A DNA stretch of 64,000 bases from Berkiella sp963829835 (GTDB taxonomy: Bacteria > Pseudomonadota > Gammaproteobacteria > Berkiellales > Berkiellaceae). The notes beneath the pieces are model-generated. The model was not told the origin of the DNA, did no database searches, and saw only the letters and a list, made by a program, of their open reading frames with translations. Made by a program: the position numbers and the translations under genes. Location of the stretch: positions 2,989,011 through 3,053,010 of the forward strand of contig CAWHKC010000004.1 in assembly GCA_963829835.1 (NCBI GenBank), read 5' to 3'. Positions 13,047 through 21,761 of the stretch are shown here, in pieces; positions within the stretch are counted from its first letter, which is position 1; each line of letters opens with the position of its first letter.

Positions 13047-15106
13047 TTAATAATGCTTTAATAGCTCAAGCTTACAAACATTTTCTACCGAAAATCCATA
13101 TTGTTGCATAACTGTTTCGCCAGGTGCTGATGCACCAAAATTTTCAACACTCAAAACAGAGCCTTTATCTCCCACATAACGCTCCCAGCCTTGTGCAACG
13201 CCTGCTTCAACAGCGAGTCGCAGTGGAATTGATGAAGGTAATATGCTCTCTGTATTTTTTTGATTGTGCTTCAAATAATTCCCAACTAGGCATAGAAACA
13301 ATCCGAACACGAATATTTTTTTTTCTAGTTTTTTCTTGCTGCAACAACTAGTCAGACTTCGGAGCCAGTTGCAATTAAAATAATGTGAGGTTTACCTTTA
13401 GGGGGATCGGCTAAAATATAGGCTCCTTTACTAAGCCCTTCCGCAGAAGAATAAACATTTTCTATCCAAAGTTGGTACATTTTGTCGTGTCAAAATAAGA
13501 GCAACCGGATTATGTCCGTTTCTCAATTGCAACTCGCCATGCCACGGCAGTTTCATTGGCATCAGCAGGTCGGATAACAATCAAACGTGGAATGGCCCGC
13601 AGACTTGCGAGTTGTTCTATCGGTTGATGAGTAGGACCATCTTCCCCTAAAGCGATACTATCGTGAGTAAAAACATAAATAACTTGGAGTTTCATCAAAG
13701 CAGCAAGTCGCATCGGTGGCCTCATATAATCAGAAAAAGTTAAAAATGTCGCTGTAAAGGGAATAATACCGCTAAAAGTAGCTAAGCCATTTGATATCGC
13801 CCCCATCGCATGTTCTCGAACACCATAAAAAATATTTCTGCCAGCATAATTCCAACCACCATCTACAGTTCCTTGCAAATCACCACTGTCTGTTGTTGGA
13901 TTTTCAAAGTTCCCAAAATTGATAAGTTCGGTTTTTGTAGAGGGGTTTAAATCAGCTGAGCCCCCAATAAAACCTGGTATTGATGCATTAATCGCTTGCA
14001 TCACTTTTCCAGAAGCATCACGTGTAGCCATTCCTTTAGCATCGGCAGGGAAAGCAGGAATATTTTGTTCCCAACCTTTAGGTAATTGCTTTTTCATGAA
14101 TTGTTGAAGTTATTTGGCTAGTTTAGGATATTTTTTTCTATAAGCTGCCAACACTTTTAACCATTCTTTTTCATATTTTGACCTGTCGTAATCGCTTTTC
14201 GAAAATGGTTTAACACTCTTTCTGGGAATAGAGAATGTTTTATCAGGCCATCCTAGATTTTGTTTAGTTAATTTAACTTCTTCATCTCCAAGCGGTGAAC
14301 CATGCGCTTCAAAGGTATCATGCTTATGCGGTGAACCATAACCGATATGTGTTTTTATCAAAATCAATGAAGGACGTTCTGTATCTTCCCGTGCTTTTTC
14401 AATCGCTTTATGAATGGCATCGAGATCATTACCATCTTCAATTATGTGTATGCCAACCATAGGCATCAAAACGCTTTGCACAATCTTCAGTGAAAGTCAG
14501 ATGTGTTGATGCAGAAAGTGTGATGTGATTATTATCATATAAATAAATTAATTTACCCAATTTTAAATGGCCTGCCAGCGAGGCTGCTTCAGAAGCAACA
14601 CCTTCCATTAAATCGCCATCACTGACAATGCCATAAGTAAAGTGATCGATGATTTTAAAACCGGGACGATTATACCGAGCGGCAAGATGAGCTTGTGCAA
14701 TTGCCATGCCAACACCATTAGCAAATCCTTGTCCTAGTGGACCTGTGGTGACTTCAACCCCAGGTGTTAATTCACTTTCTGGATGACCAGGGGTAATACT
14801 TCCCCATTGACGAAATTGTTTAATTTGCGCAATAGAAACATCATAACCTGTAAGATGCAATAAACTATAAAGTAACATTGAACCATGACCTGCTGAAAGT
14901 ACAAAGCGATCACGGTCATACCATTTCGGATTTGAGGGATAATGCTTTAGAAAATGTGTCCATAAAACATAAGCCATTGAAGCTGCCCCCATGGGTAAAC
15001 CAGGATGGCCACTATTGGCTTTTTGAACCGCATCGATTGAAAGCATGCGAATGGTATTGACGCATAGTTCATCTAAAGTTTTTTTGGGTTTCACTTTTTC
15101 CCCCAT
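13047..15106 (-). pseudogene. tkt: transketolase with frameshifts and two in-frame stop codons
   Basis: Thiamine-diphosphate enzyme of the pentose phosphate and Calvin pathways, about 687 codons, near normal length. Motifs in order: SGHPGLPMGAA, SAGHGSMLLYSLLHLTGY, TTGPLGQGFANGVGMA, SDGDLMEGVASEAA (diphosphate site), KTHIGYGSPHK, RNIFYGVREHAMG, FTHDSIALGEDGPTHQP, VENFGASAPG. Lesions: frameshift ~14465; in-frame TAA at 14112-14110 (frame continues LQQFMKKQLPKGW); frameshifts ~13515 and ~13465; in-frame TGA at 13354-13352 inside GSEVxLVVAA; and one A missing from a poly-A run at ~13325. The start ATG lies inside the ancestral end of gnd. The two nonsense changes argue for true decay rather than only homopolymer sequencing errors. 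Confidence 0.88.
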
Positions 15107-16507
15107 TCAGTATGAAATGTCCCTTCTTATCAATGCGTTCATAAGGATGTGAGCCAAAATAATCACGTTGCGCTTGAATAAGATTAGCTGGTAGCCATGC
15201 ACTACGATAGGCATCAAGATATCCCAATGCGCCATCAATCCTGGAGTGGGGATCCCCAGTGCGCTGCTTGGGATACTATTGTCGTAAATTATTTTGATAT
15301 TCATTTATCTTTGGTGATAAATTTGGCGCTAGCAGTAAATTCTCTAAATCAATTTTTGAACGAAATGCTGTGCAGATATCGTCCAATAAATCTGCGCGAA
15401 TAATACAACCTCCCCGCCATATTCTGGCAATAGCTTCTAAACTGAGATTATATTCGTATTCAATTGAGGCCATTGTCAACAGCGCCATACCTTGGGCATA
15501 GGCTATAATCATTGCAGAAAATAGAGCATTTTGTAGTGCTTGAATAAATTCTTCTTGATTATGATTTAGATGTTTTATTGGACGTTGATAAATAGCACTA
15601 GCTGCTAAGCGCTCTTTCTCTAAAACAGATATATCACGCATATTAACCCCCACATCAATGTCGGAACAGGTACTTGCAATTCCATCGCGCTTCTTGCAGT
15701 CCACATACCTGTACCATTTTGTTCTGCTACGCCTATTATTTTATCGATTAATTTATTGTGTCCAGTATCATCTTCTTTTGCAAAAATATCAGCGGTTATC
15801 TCAATCAGATAACTATTGAGTTCACCTTTATTCCATTCACTATATATTTTATGCAATTGGTCATTATTTACACCAGCCCCTCTTTTCATCAAATCATAAC
15901 TTTCACTTATAAGCTGCATAATCCCATATTCAATACCATTGTGAACCATTTTAACGTAATGACCCGATGAGCCCGCTCCTAAATAGGTTACACATGGCTC
16001 CCTTTTCACATTAGCCGCTATTGCCTCTAGTACTTTGTGAACACGTTCATAGGCTGTTTTGCTACCCCCTGGCATAATGCTTGGTCCATGGCGCGCGCCA
16101 TATTCGCCGCCTGAAACGCCTATACCCAAGAATTGAATTCCTTTATCCTTAAGTTTGTTTGTTCGAACATCTGTATCTTTATAATATGAATTACCAGCAT
16201 CTATAATGAGATCGCCTGGCTCAAGATAAGGTAATAAATCTTCGATAACTGAATCCACAACAGGACCCGCAGGCACTAATAACATAATGGCTCGAGGTAA
16301 ACGGTGTAATTCGACAAACGCTTTAATATCAGACGTAATATGGATATTGTCCTTAGTTGGACCCTCCGTTATATTTTTAAGTTTACTGATATCTCTGTTA
16401 TATCCAGCTACAGTAAAGCCGTGGTCAGCCATATTCAGCAATAAGTTACTTCCCATGACACCCAAGCCGAAGACACCTATTTCACATTGTGGTTTATTTG
16501 TTGTCAT
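15091..16507 (-). pseudogene. gnd: 6-phosphogluconate dehydrogenase (decarboxylating), frameshifted
   Basis: Would convert 6-phosphogluconate to ribulose-5-phosphate with NADPH. ATG at 16507 overlaps the pgm stop (ATGA). The first 295 codons are intact and contain the Rossmann motif GVFGLGVMGSNLLLN, the substrate motif GVSGGEYGARHGPSIMPGG and HNGIEYGIMQLI. A missing base at ~15661 breaks VPVPTIDVGVNMRD; further shifts at ~15277, ~15262, ~15245 and ~15115 are needed to read AIARIWRGGCIIRA, LGIPTPGLMA, LPANLIQAQRDYFG and the C-terminal HPYERIDKKG. The ancestral stop would be the TGA ending at 15091, inside tkt. Confidence 0.88.
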
Positions 16508-18189
16508 TTGAACTTCCCATCACTCGTTTTATTAAATGCATCGCTAATCAATTTTTGTGCTTGAGCTACTATCTCTTGTAAATGATCTTCACTCTTAAAA
16601 CTTTCAGCATAAATTCGATAAATATCTTCTGTACCAGACGGTCTGGCTGCAAACCAACCATTCATTGTGGTTATTTTCAAGCCGCCAATCGGAGCATCAT
16701 TTCCAGGTGCTTTGTTAATAATTGTTTCAATTTTTTCACCAGCCAAAGTCGCTGAACTGATTTGATCTTTTGTAAGATTTTGCAAGCACTTCTTTTGGAC
16801 TGTATTTGCTGTGGCATCTATACGCTTAAAAAAAGATTTGCCCAATTCTTGTTCTAATACACGATATACCTCGCCGGGATCACGCCCCATACGTGCCGTC
16901 ATTTCTGCTGCTAGTAAAGCTGGCGTTATGCCATCTTTATCTGTCGTCCAAACACTCCCATCTAAACGACTGAAAGAGGCACCTGCGCTCTCTTCCCCAC
17001 AAAATTCAAGCGTGCCATCAAGTAGTCCTTTAGAGAACCATTTAAACCCAACGGGTACTTCATATATTTCGCGACCACACTTTTTGGCAACTTTATTGAT
17101 CATTTCACTGCTGACAATTGTTTTACCAATGGCTGCGGATTTATTCCACTTTGGTCGATATTGTAATAAATAGAATATGGCTGCACTAAGATAATGATTC
17201 GGTGGCATAAGGCCAGTTGATTTTGTGACAATACCATGGCGATCATGATCAGTATCACAGGCAAAGGCGATATCATAGCGATCTTTTAATTCAATCAATC
17301 TCTGCATAGCATAAGGTGATGAGGGATCCATGCGGATCTGACCATCCCAATCCACTGTCATGAAGCTAAAAGTGGGATCAACTATTTTATTAACAATAGT
17401 AAGATCTAAACCATAGTGCTCTGCAATCACCGGCCAATAATGAACACCTGCTCCGCCAAGGGGATCAACGCCAATTTTGATTTTTGCTTCGCGAATGACA
17501 TCCATATCAATCACATTCACCAAATCATTCACATAAGGATTGAGAAAATCATATTGATGAGTTGTTGGCACTTTAATCGCTTGCTCATATGAAATCCTTT
17601 TAACCCCTTTGAGCCCATTTTCAATAAATTCATTGGCCTTTTTTTCGATCCAAGTTGTGATTTCAAGATCTGCCGGACCACCGTTAGGAGGATTATATTT
17701 AAAACCACCATCATGTGGTGGATCGTGAGATGGTGTAACGACTATGCCATCGGCAAAGCCTGTGGAACGACCTTGGTTGTATTTAAGAATGGCGTGAGAA
17801 ATAACTGGTGTGGGAGTATATTCATCGTCTTTTGCAATCATGACCTCAATTTCATTAGCTGCAAAAACTTCAAGTGCACTTGCAAAAGCTGGTATTGAAA
17901 GCGCATGCGTATCTATACCCAGAAATAATGGTCCACTAATTTTGTTTTGTTTTCGATATAAGCAAATGGCTTGACTAATTGCGAGGATATGCCATTCGTT
18001 AAATGATTTTTCAAAGGCACTCCCGCGATGGCCGGAGGTACCAAAAATAACTCTTTGATTGGGTATTGAAGGATCAGGGATCTCAACAAAATAAGCTGTA
18101 ATTAGCTTTTGTACATTAATTAATATGGAAGATGGGGCGGGTTTACCCGCTAATGGACTTACTGTATTCGCCATAACTTCCCCAATCAA
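16504..18189 (-). CDS. pgm: phosphoglucomutase, alpha-D-glucose specific (intact)
   Basis: Interconverts glucose-1-phosphate and glucose-6-phosphate, linking central metabolism to UDP-glucose. The 561-residue product matches the length of E. coli Pgm. Seen: VIFGTSGHRGSAF near residue 48, the phosphoserine loop VVTPSHDPPHDGGFKYNPP, the metal loop CDTDHDRHG, the sugar-binding CGEESAGASFSR, and the C-terminal phosphate-binding RPSGTEDIYRIYAES. First gene of the operon; a second ATG five codons in (MANTVSPLAG, 18174) fits family N-termini better. One of only two intact genes of the eight. It could supply the glucan synthase gene nearby with precursor, which is inference. Confidence 0.95.
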   Translation of the reverse strand: MIGEVMANTVSPLAGKPAPSSILINVQKLITAYFVEIPDPSIPNQRVIFGTSGHRGSAFEKSFNEWHILAISQAICLYRKQNKISGPLFLGIDTHALSIPAFASALEVFAANEIEVMIAKDDEYTPTPVISHAILKYNQGRSTGFADGIVVTPSHDPPHDGGFKYNPPNGGPADLEITTWIEKKANEFIENGLKGVKRISYEQAIKVPTTHQYDFLNPYVNDLVNVIDMDVIREAKIKIGVDPLGGAGVHYWPVIAEHYGLDLTIVNKIVDPTFSFMTVDWDGQIRMDPSSPYAMQRLIELKDRYDIAFACDTDHDRHGIVTKSTGLMPPNHYLSAAIFYLLQYRPKWNKSAAIGKTIVSSEMINKVAKKCGREIYEVPVGFKWFSKGLLDGTLEFCGEESAGASFSRLDGSVWTTDKDGITPALLAAEMTARMGRDPGEVYRVLEQELGKSFFKRIDATANTVQKKCLQNLTKDQISSATLAGEKIETIINKAPGNDAPIGGLKITTMNGWFAARPSGTEDIYRIYAESFKSEDHLQEIVAQAQKLISDAFNKTSDGKFK

Positions 18190-18295
18190 TCAGTATTAGG
18201 ATATAAGTATAATAGGTTTAGGAATAACTATGGCGCTTGAGCACTGCGTATCTTTGCAGGTCTGATATTATTGTGTGTTAGAGGGAGATTATAAT

Positions 18296-18538
18296 ATGAA
18301 TAAAAAGATCTTTTACCTTATTTTCGCATTTGCTGTTACCTCAGCAGCTGCTGGCGTTTATGAGGAAAAAGCACAAAGCGGTTACTCTACACAAGACCAA
18401 ACAGAAACTACCACCGTACAAAGCACAGCAAAAAGTACAACGGTTACACAGGAAAATAAGCCAGACGTTGCTACAGATAATCAACCGAAAAATGAAGCAA
18501 CATCTGATACAGATGCGATTAAAGATAAAACAAAGTAA
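18296..18538 (+). CDS. small secreted Thr/Lys-rich protein, unknown
   Basis: Eighty residues. The start is fixed by a strong ribosome site GAGGGAGA seven bases before the ATG. Residues 1-20 (MNKKIFYLIFAFAVTSAAAG) look like a Sec signal peptide; the rest is a low-complexity hydrophilic tail rich in T, Q, K, E and D without cysteine, so not a lipoprotein. It is divergent from the pgm operon and ends just before a perfect REP hairpin. No family recognised. Confidence 0.6.
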   Translation: MNKKIFYLIFAFAVTSAAAGVYEEKAQSGYSTQDQTETTTVQSTAKSTTVTQENKPDVATDNQPKNEATSDTDAIKDKTK

Positions 18539-18558
18539 ATGAATTAATCTTCCCTGAG

Positions 18559-18631
18559 GTAGGGTGGGCAAAGTCTGCGTGCCCACCTACTGATATTAAG
18601 ATGGTGGGCACGCAGACTTTGCCCACCCTAC
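18559..18631. repeat. REP-1 inverted pair (perfect 29-bp arms)
   Basis: Left arm 18559-18587 starts GTAGGGTGGGCAAAG and ends GCGTGCCCACC; right arm 18603-18631 is its exact reverse complement. Each arm also folds on itself (GGTGGGC/GCCCACC). It lies between two convergent genes and could act as a transcription stop or mRNA stabiliser. Related single units are at 40834 and 60994. The right arm encodes the last residues of the amine oxidase. Confidence 0.9.
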
Positions 18632-19975
18632 TTCATCAATGAGTTTTTGTGCTGCATGCATTCCATTAATATAAGCATTGTGTACGGAAAAACCTAACCG
18701 AGAAAAGTCAGCACCAGCGAAATAAATATTCCCCTCAGAGCGTTCTAACGCGATTTGCATTTGTTCTGTCATGTTTGCTTTTCGATAAGGATAAGCGCCT
18801 TGTGCATACGGATCATGAGTCCAACAATAGACAATTGTTTTGATGGGGTCGGGGATATTTTTGGTAGGATAAGCCTTTCTTAAATCACTCATCATTTTAG
18901 AAACAAGTTCAGATTCCGCTCGGAACCTATCAGCTGGATATTGCAAATAAAGTGTTCTTGCCAAATCAGAATATTTGCCGGTCAATAAAATCGCTTTTCC
19001 ACAAAGTGGGTAAACATTTCGAATTTCCAACAAACAGTTTAATTGCTTTGAATCAAGATAAATATAAGGACCTTCTGGATTATCCCAAAAAGGTTCATTT
19101 TCAAACTCTAAAATAACTCTTGTTGCATCATGAATACCTATAGTATTGATGGCTAGCATTTTCTCTTGAGATAATGAGGGCTCAAATAAGGACTGTGCTT
19201 TATTTTTAAGAACACCGATTGGGATAGTCGATATTACTTTATCGCAACTAAAAGTTTTATGCTGTGTTTGAACTTGTACGCCATTGCTACCATGGTCGAT
19301 TATCTTAGTGACATGAGAGTTTAAATGTAAAATAACACCCGCTTGTTCACATTCTTTTGCAATTTGTTGAATAACTCTATTATAACCATTTTGCACAAAA
19401 CAAAAATCGGCATCATCAGTATTCCAGGCTTCATTGTGATCGCTGTGTTCCCTACTGAATGTTGGGAATCCACCAAGATATAAAGGAGTGCAATGATGTT
19501 GCAAACAATTCTCTAAAAATCGTTTGATCCAATATATTTGAGTATTTGAATAAGCGCTAAGATCAATTTCGTCGATGTATTCTTGGAAGGTTTTACCTGC
19601 GCCTATCGTTTCTGCAGAAGATAACAGTTTAAGCGCAAGCTGGTAATAGAAAACAAGATCATCTTCTTTACGCGCATCATCAAGAAAAATAAGTTCAGAT
19701 TTTGTTTCATCTAAGCGTACAACATGCGCTTGTGTTGTTAATGCATTATTTGAGAAGTAGTGCTTATAAAAAGGAGTGTCGTTATACCCTTCCCAATAGG
19801 AGGCTCCAAGCTCAAGCGGAGTCTTGCCATCACTTGCTACAATGGTATTAATTCTTCCTCCAAGACGTGAACGTGCTTCAAGCAGTAAAACTTGAACCCC
19901 ATTTACTGCAAGATCTAGCGCAGCTTTTAGGCCCGCCATCCCACCGCCTATTACAACAACCTTTATATTATTCAT
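18596..19975 (-). CDS. flavin-dependent amine oxidase (polyamine/monoamine oxidase-like)
   Basis: FAD amine oxidase of 459 residues. The N-terminal dinucleotide-binding motif VVIGGGMAGLKAALDL (residues 6-21) is followed by LLEARSRLGGRI, and the C-terminal FAD motif is GNIYFAGADFSRLGFSVHNAYING. VISTIPIGVL is typical of the family's middle part. The likely reaction is oxidation of a polyamine or related amine; the substrate cannot be told. The last ten residues (GWAKSACPPS) and the stop codon come from a REP-1 repeat, so the native C-terminus has been replaced or extended. No partner gene is apparent. Confidence 0.85.
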   Translation of the reverse strand: MNNIKVVVIGGGMAGLKAALDLAVNGVQVLLLEARSRLGGRINTIVASDGKTPLELGASYWEGYNDTPFYKHYFSNNALTTQAHVVRLDETKSELIFLDDARKEDDLVFYYQLALKLLSSAETIGAGKTFQEYIDEIDLSAYSNTQIYWIKRFLENCLQHHCTPLYLGGFPTFSREHSDHNEAWNTDDADFCFVQNGYNRVIQQIAKECEQAGVILHLNSHVTKIIDHGSNGVQVQTQHKTFSCDKVISTIPIGVLKNKAQSLFEPSLSQEKMLAINTIGIHDATRVILEFENEPFWDNPEGPYIYLDSKQLNCLLEIRNVYPLCGKAILLTGKYSDLARTLYLQYPADRFRAESELVSKMMSDLRKAYPTKNIPDPIKTIVYCWTHDPYAQGAYPYRKANMTEQMQIALERSEGNIYFAGADFSRLGFSVHNAYINGMHAAQKLIDEVGWAKSACPPS

Positions 19976-20003
19976 TATTCTTTAATAACTTTTTAAATTA
20001 GTT

Positions 20004-20022
20004 ATGTACCCTTCCCAGATGA
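20004..20022. repeat. partial copy of the CCCAGATGA repeat
   Basis: ATGTACCCTTCCCAGATGA matches the outer part of the inverted repeat at 21505-21741, in the same orientation as its left arm. Too short to call an element; probably a remnant end. Confidence 0.4.
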
Positions 20023-20116
20023 AAGTAATACATATTATATGAAATAAATATGCAATATTATTTGAAATAAGTTAATTTAGCTAGGAATAGAATGATGGGT
20101 AATAGGGCGCATATGA

Positions 20117-20338
20117 ATGTTAGATCTTGATCCAACAACAATGTTTATTTCTCTAATCATATGTGCTGTTGGATCGGTTTACTTTGCTTATGGAAAAAAA
20201 CGAAGTATATATTTTAGATTGACCGGTATTATTCTTTTTATCATTCCCTTTTGCGTTACTGAGCTATGGTGGTTACTTGGGATTGGGATAGCATTAGCTG
20301 CTTTACCGTTTATATTGGAAAGAATATACCCATTATAA
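20117..20338 (+). CDS. small membrane protein ('amino acid transport protein'-like)
   Basis: Seventy-three residues with two or three hydrophobic segments (about residues 8-24, 33-48, 50-65) and a short basic loop GKKRSIYF between the first two. It resembles a group of ~75-residue gammaproteobacterial proteins that databases name 'amino acid transport protein', a label that is not experimentally grounded to my knowledge. It stands alone between the amine oxidase and the LuxR-type gene. Confidence 0.6.
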   Translation: MLDLDPTTMFISLIICAVGSVYFAYGKKRSIYFRLTGIILFIIPFCVTELWWLLGIGIALAALPFILERIYPL

Positions 20339-20346
20339 ATTCAAGG

Positions 20347-21132
20347 TTAGTGGAATTTAGTAAAATAATATTCAATGCAACCAAGCTCATAAGCCATTTG
20401 TATCATTTCTTGTCTGCTTTTACATTTTAATTTATGTTTAATACGACAAATATAATTACTAATTGTAGGAATTGCTAATGAAGTTTCAGCACTAATCTCA
20501 GAAATTGAATATCCTTTTACAAGGAAAAGAAAACATTCAACTTCACGTTTTGAAAGACTATTTAGTGGGTAACTTGCTTCAAGGCATAGATCATCTAAAT
20601 TACTATTTAATTTATAAACCTTTGATGGATGATTAGTTTTACTTTTTAAAATCATCTGCGGTAAAGGCTTAACAACCTGTGCTTGGGCTTCTAAAATGAG
20701 ATCTTTAGCTTTATGGTTGAAGTAAATCATAAACTTTTTAAGTAAATTAGTGTTATTTAAGTAGAATTCATAGATATCTTTGTTATCAACATCGGTAGCG
20801 AACTCAACAATTTCTGTTTTATCTTTTTGATGATTAACAAACAAAATTCCATTACCAAGATTAAGGTTTTCGGAAACATTCAATTGCTCAGCGGGTAATG
20901 CATTACGCCACATATGCCAACCAGAGCTAAGATGAAAACCACATAATGGGAATTGTTTGCTAATGGCTGTTTCATAGTAGTCGGCATGAGATATTAAAGT
21001 AAAACCAGAGGTGTCAGGCAGATTAACGCCATAAGAAAAGTATTTAATCCCAGCCTGTTTAGTTAAGGGAGATAAAACATTTTTAACGAACTCTTCTGAT
21101 TGGTATGAAATATGGTTTTGATCTAGTTTCAT
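20347..21132 (-). CDS. LuxR-family transcriptional regulator
   Basis: 261 residues. The C-terminal LuxR-type helix-turn-helix is clear: LSKREVECFLFLVKGYS, then EIS..TSLAIPTISNYICRIKHKL and KSRQEMIQMAYELG. The N-terminal ~180 residues are unlike a receiver domain (no phosphorylation Asp pattern) and may be a ligand-sensing or autoinducer-like domain. The target genes are unknown; the gene is convergent with the small membrane protein and preceded by a ~130-bp gap. Confidence 0.85.
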   Translation of the reverse strand: MKLDQNHISYQSEEFVKNVLSPLTKQAGIKYFSYGVNLPDTSGFTLISHADYYETAISKQFPLCGFHLSSGWHMWRNALPAEQLNVSENLNLGNGILFVNHQKDKTEIVEFATDVDNKDIYEFYLNNTNLLKKFMIYFNHKAKDLILEAQAQVVKPLPQMILKSKTNHPSKVYKLNSNLDDLCLEASYPLNSLSKREVECFLFLVKGYSISEISAETSLAIPTISNYICRIKHKLKCKSRQEMIQMAYELGCIEYYFTKFH

Positions 21133-21265
21133 AATAATTTCTGCAGCTAAAGTAATGAAATTACTATATTTTACCGCAGAATATAGTGCAGCTCAAGTAC
21201 TTTTCACTGAGTATTAACACCGCTTATCGGTACATTTAAACCTTTTATCTTTAATGTGATTTGTT

Positions 21266-21487
21266 CTAATTATCCGCTTTAAAAAAAGCTTTTTTCCAAT
21301 TTTTATCAAGGAATTTATGCCAAACTCTATGCGCTTCAACAGCTTCATCATATAAATGAATTGTTGCCAAATATTCATCATGAGAACTAATCACTTTCGC
21401 TGCAATTTCCCATTTATGAAGTTTTTCGTCACTTATTTTTTTTAATCTTTCATACTCATTAAAAAACTTTTGATCAAAGTATGCCAT
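21266..21487 (-). CDS. small hypothetical protein (73 aa), Lys/His-rich helical
   Basis: No signal peptide or membrane segment; highly charged, predicted helical (FFNEYERLKKISDEKLHKW). No family recognised. It abuts a MITE-like inverted repeat upstream. Could be real or a chance open frame; its composition is protein-like. Confidence 0.45.
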   Translation of the reverse strand: MAYFDQKFFNEYERLKKISDEKLHKWEIAAKVISSHDEYLATIHLYDEAVEAHRVWHKFLDKNWKKAFFKADN

Positions 21488-21504
21488 TACCCCTCTCTAA
21501 TGCC

Positions 21505-21741
21505 GTGTACCCTCCCAGATGACATCTGCTTTGGATAGATATCAGAGCCATTAAGTTTATTTACTATTACTTTTAATGATATATTAGTATTTGAGTTCAC
21601 ACGGCTAGTCATTAATTCAGTGCTACTTAAGACTCACTGTTTACATAACAAGTATTTGCTTATTAAATCTAACGAAATATGACGGAATAGCATAGACTTT
21701 ATCTTATATACCCAAAGCAGATGTCATCTGGGACGGGTATA
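21505..21741. mobile_element. MITE-like element with ~30-bp inverted ends
   Basis: Left end 21507-21537 (GTACCCTCCCAGATGACATC, then TGCTTTGGATA) and right end 21707-21741 (TATACCCAAAGCAGATGTCA, then TCTGGGACGGGTATA) are near-perfect reverse complements. The core CAGATGACATCTG is itself palindromic. The ~170-bp interior has no gene. The arrangement fits a non-autonomous miniature transposable element or a palindromic intergenic repeat pair; a single end-like copy lies at 20004. It sits directly upstream of the decayed antiporter gene. Confidence 0.55.
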
Positions 21742-21761
21742 AGTACTATGCAGGAAGCAAA

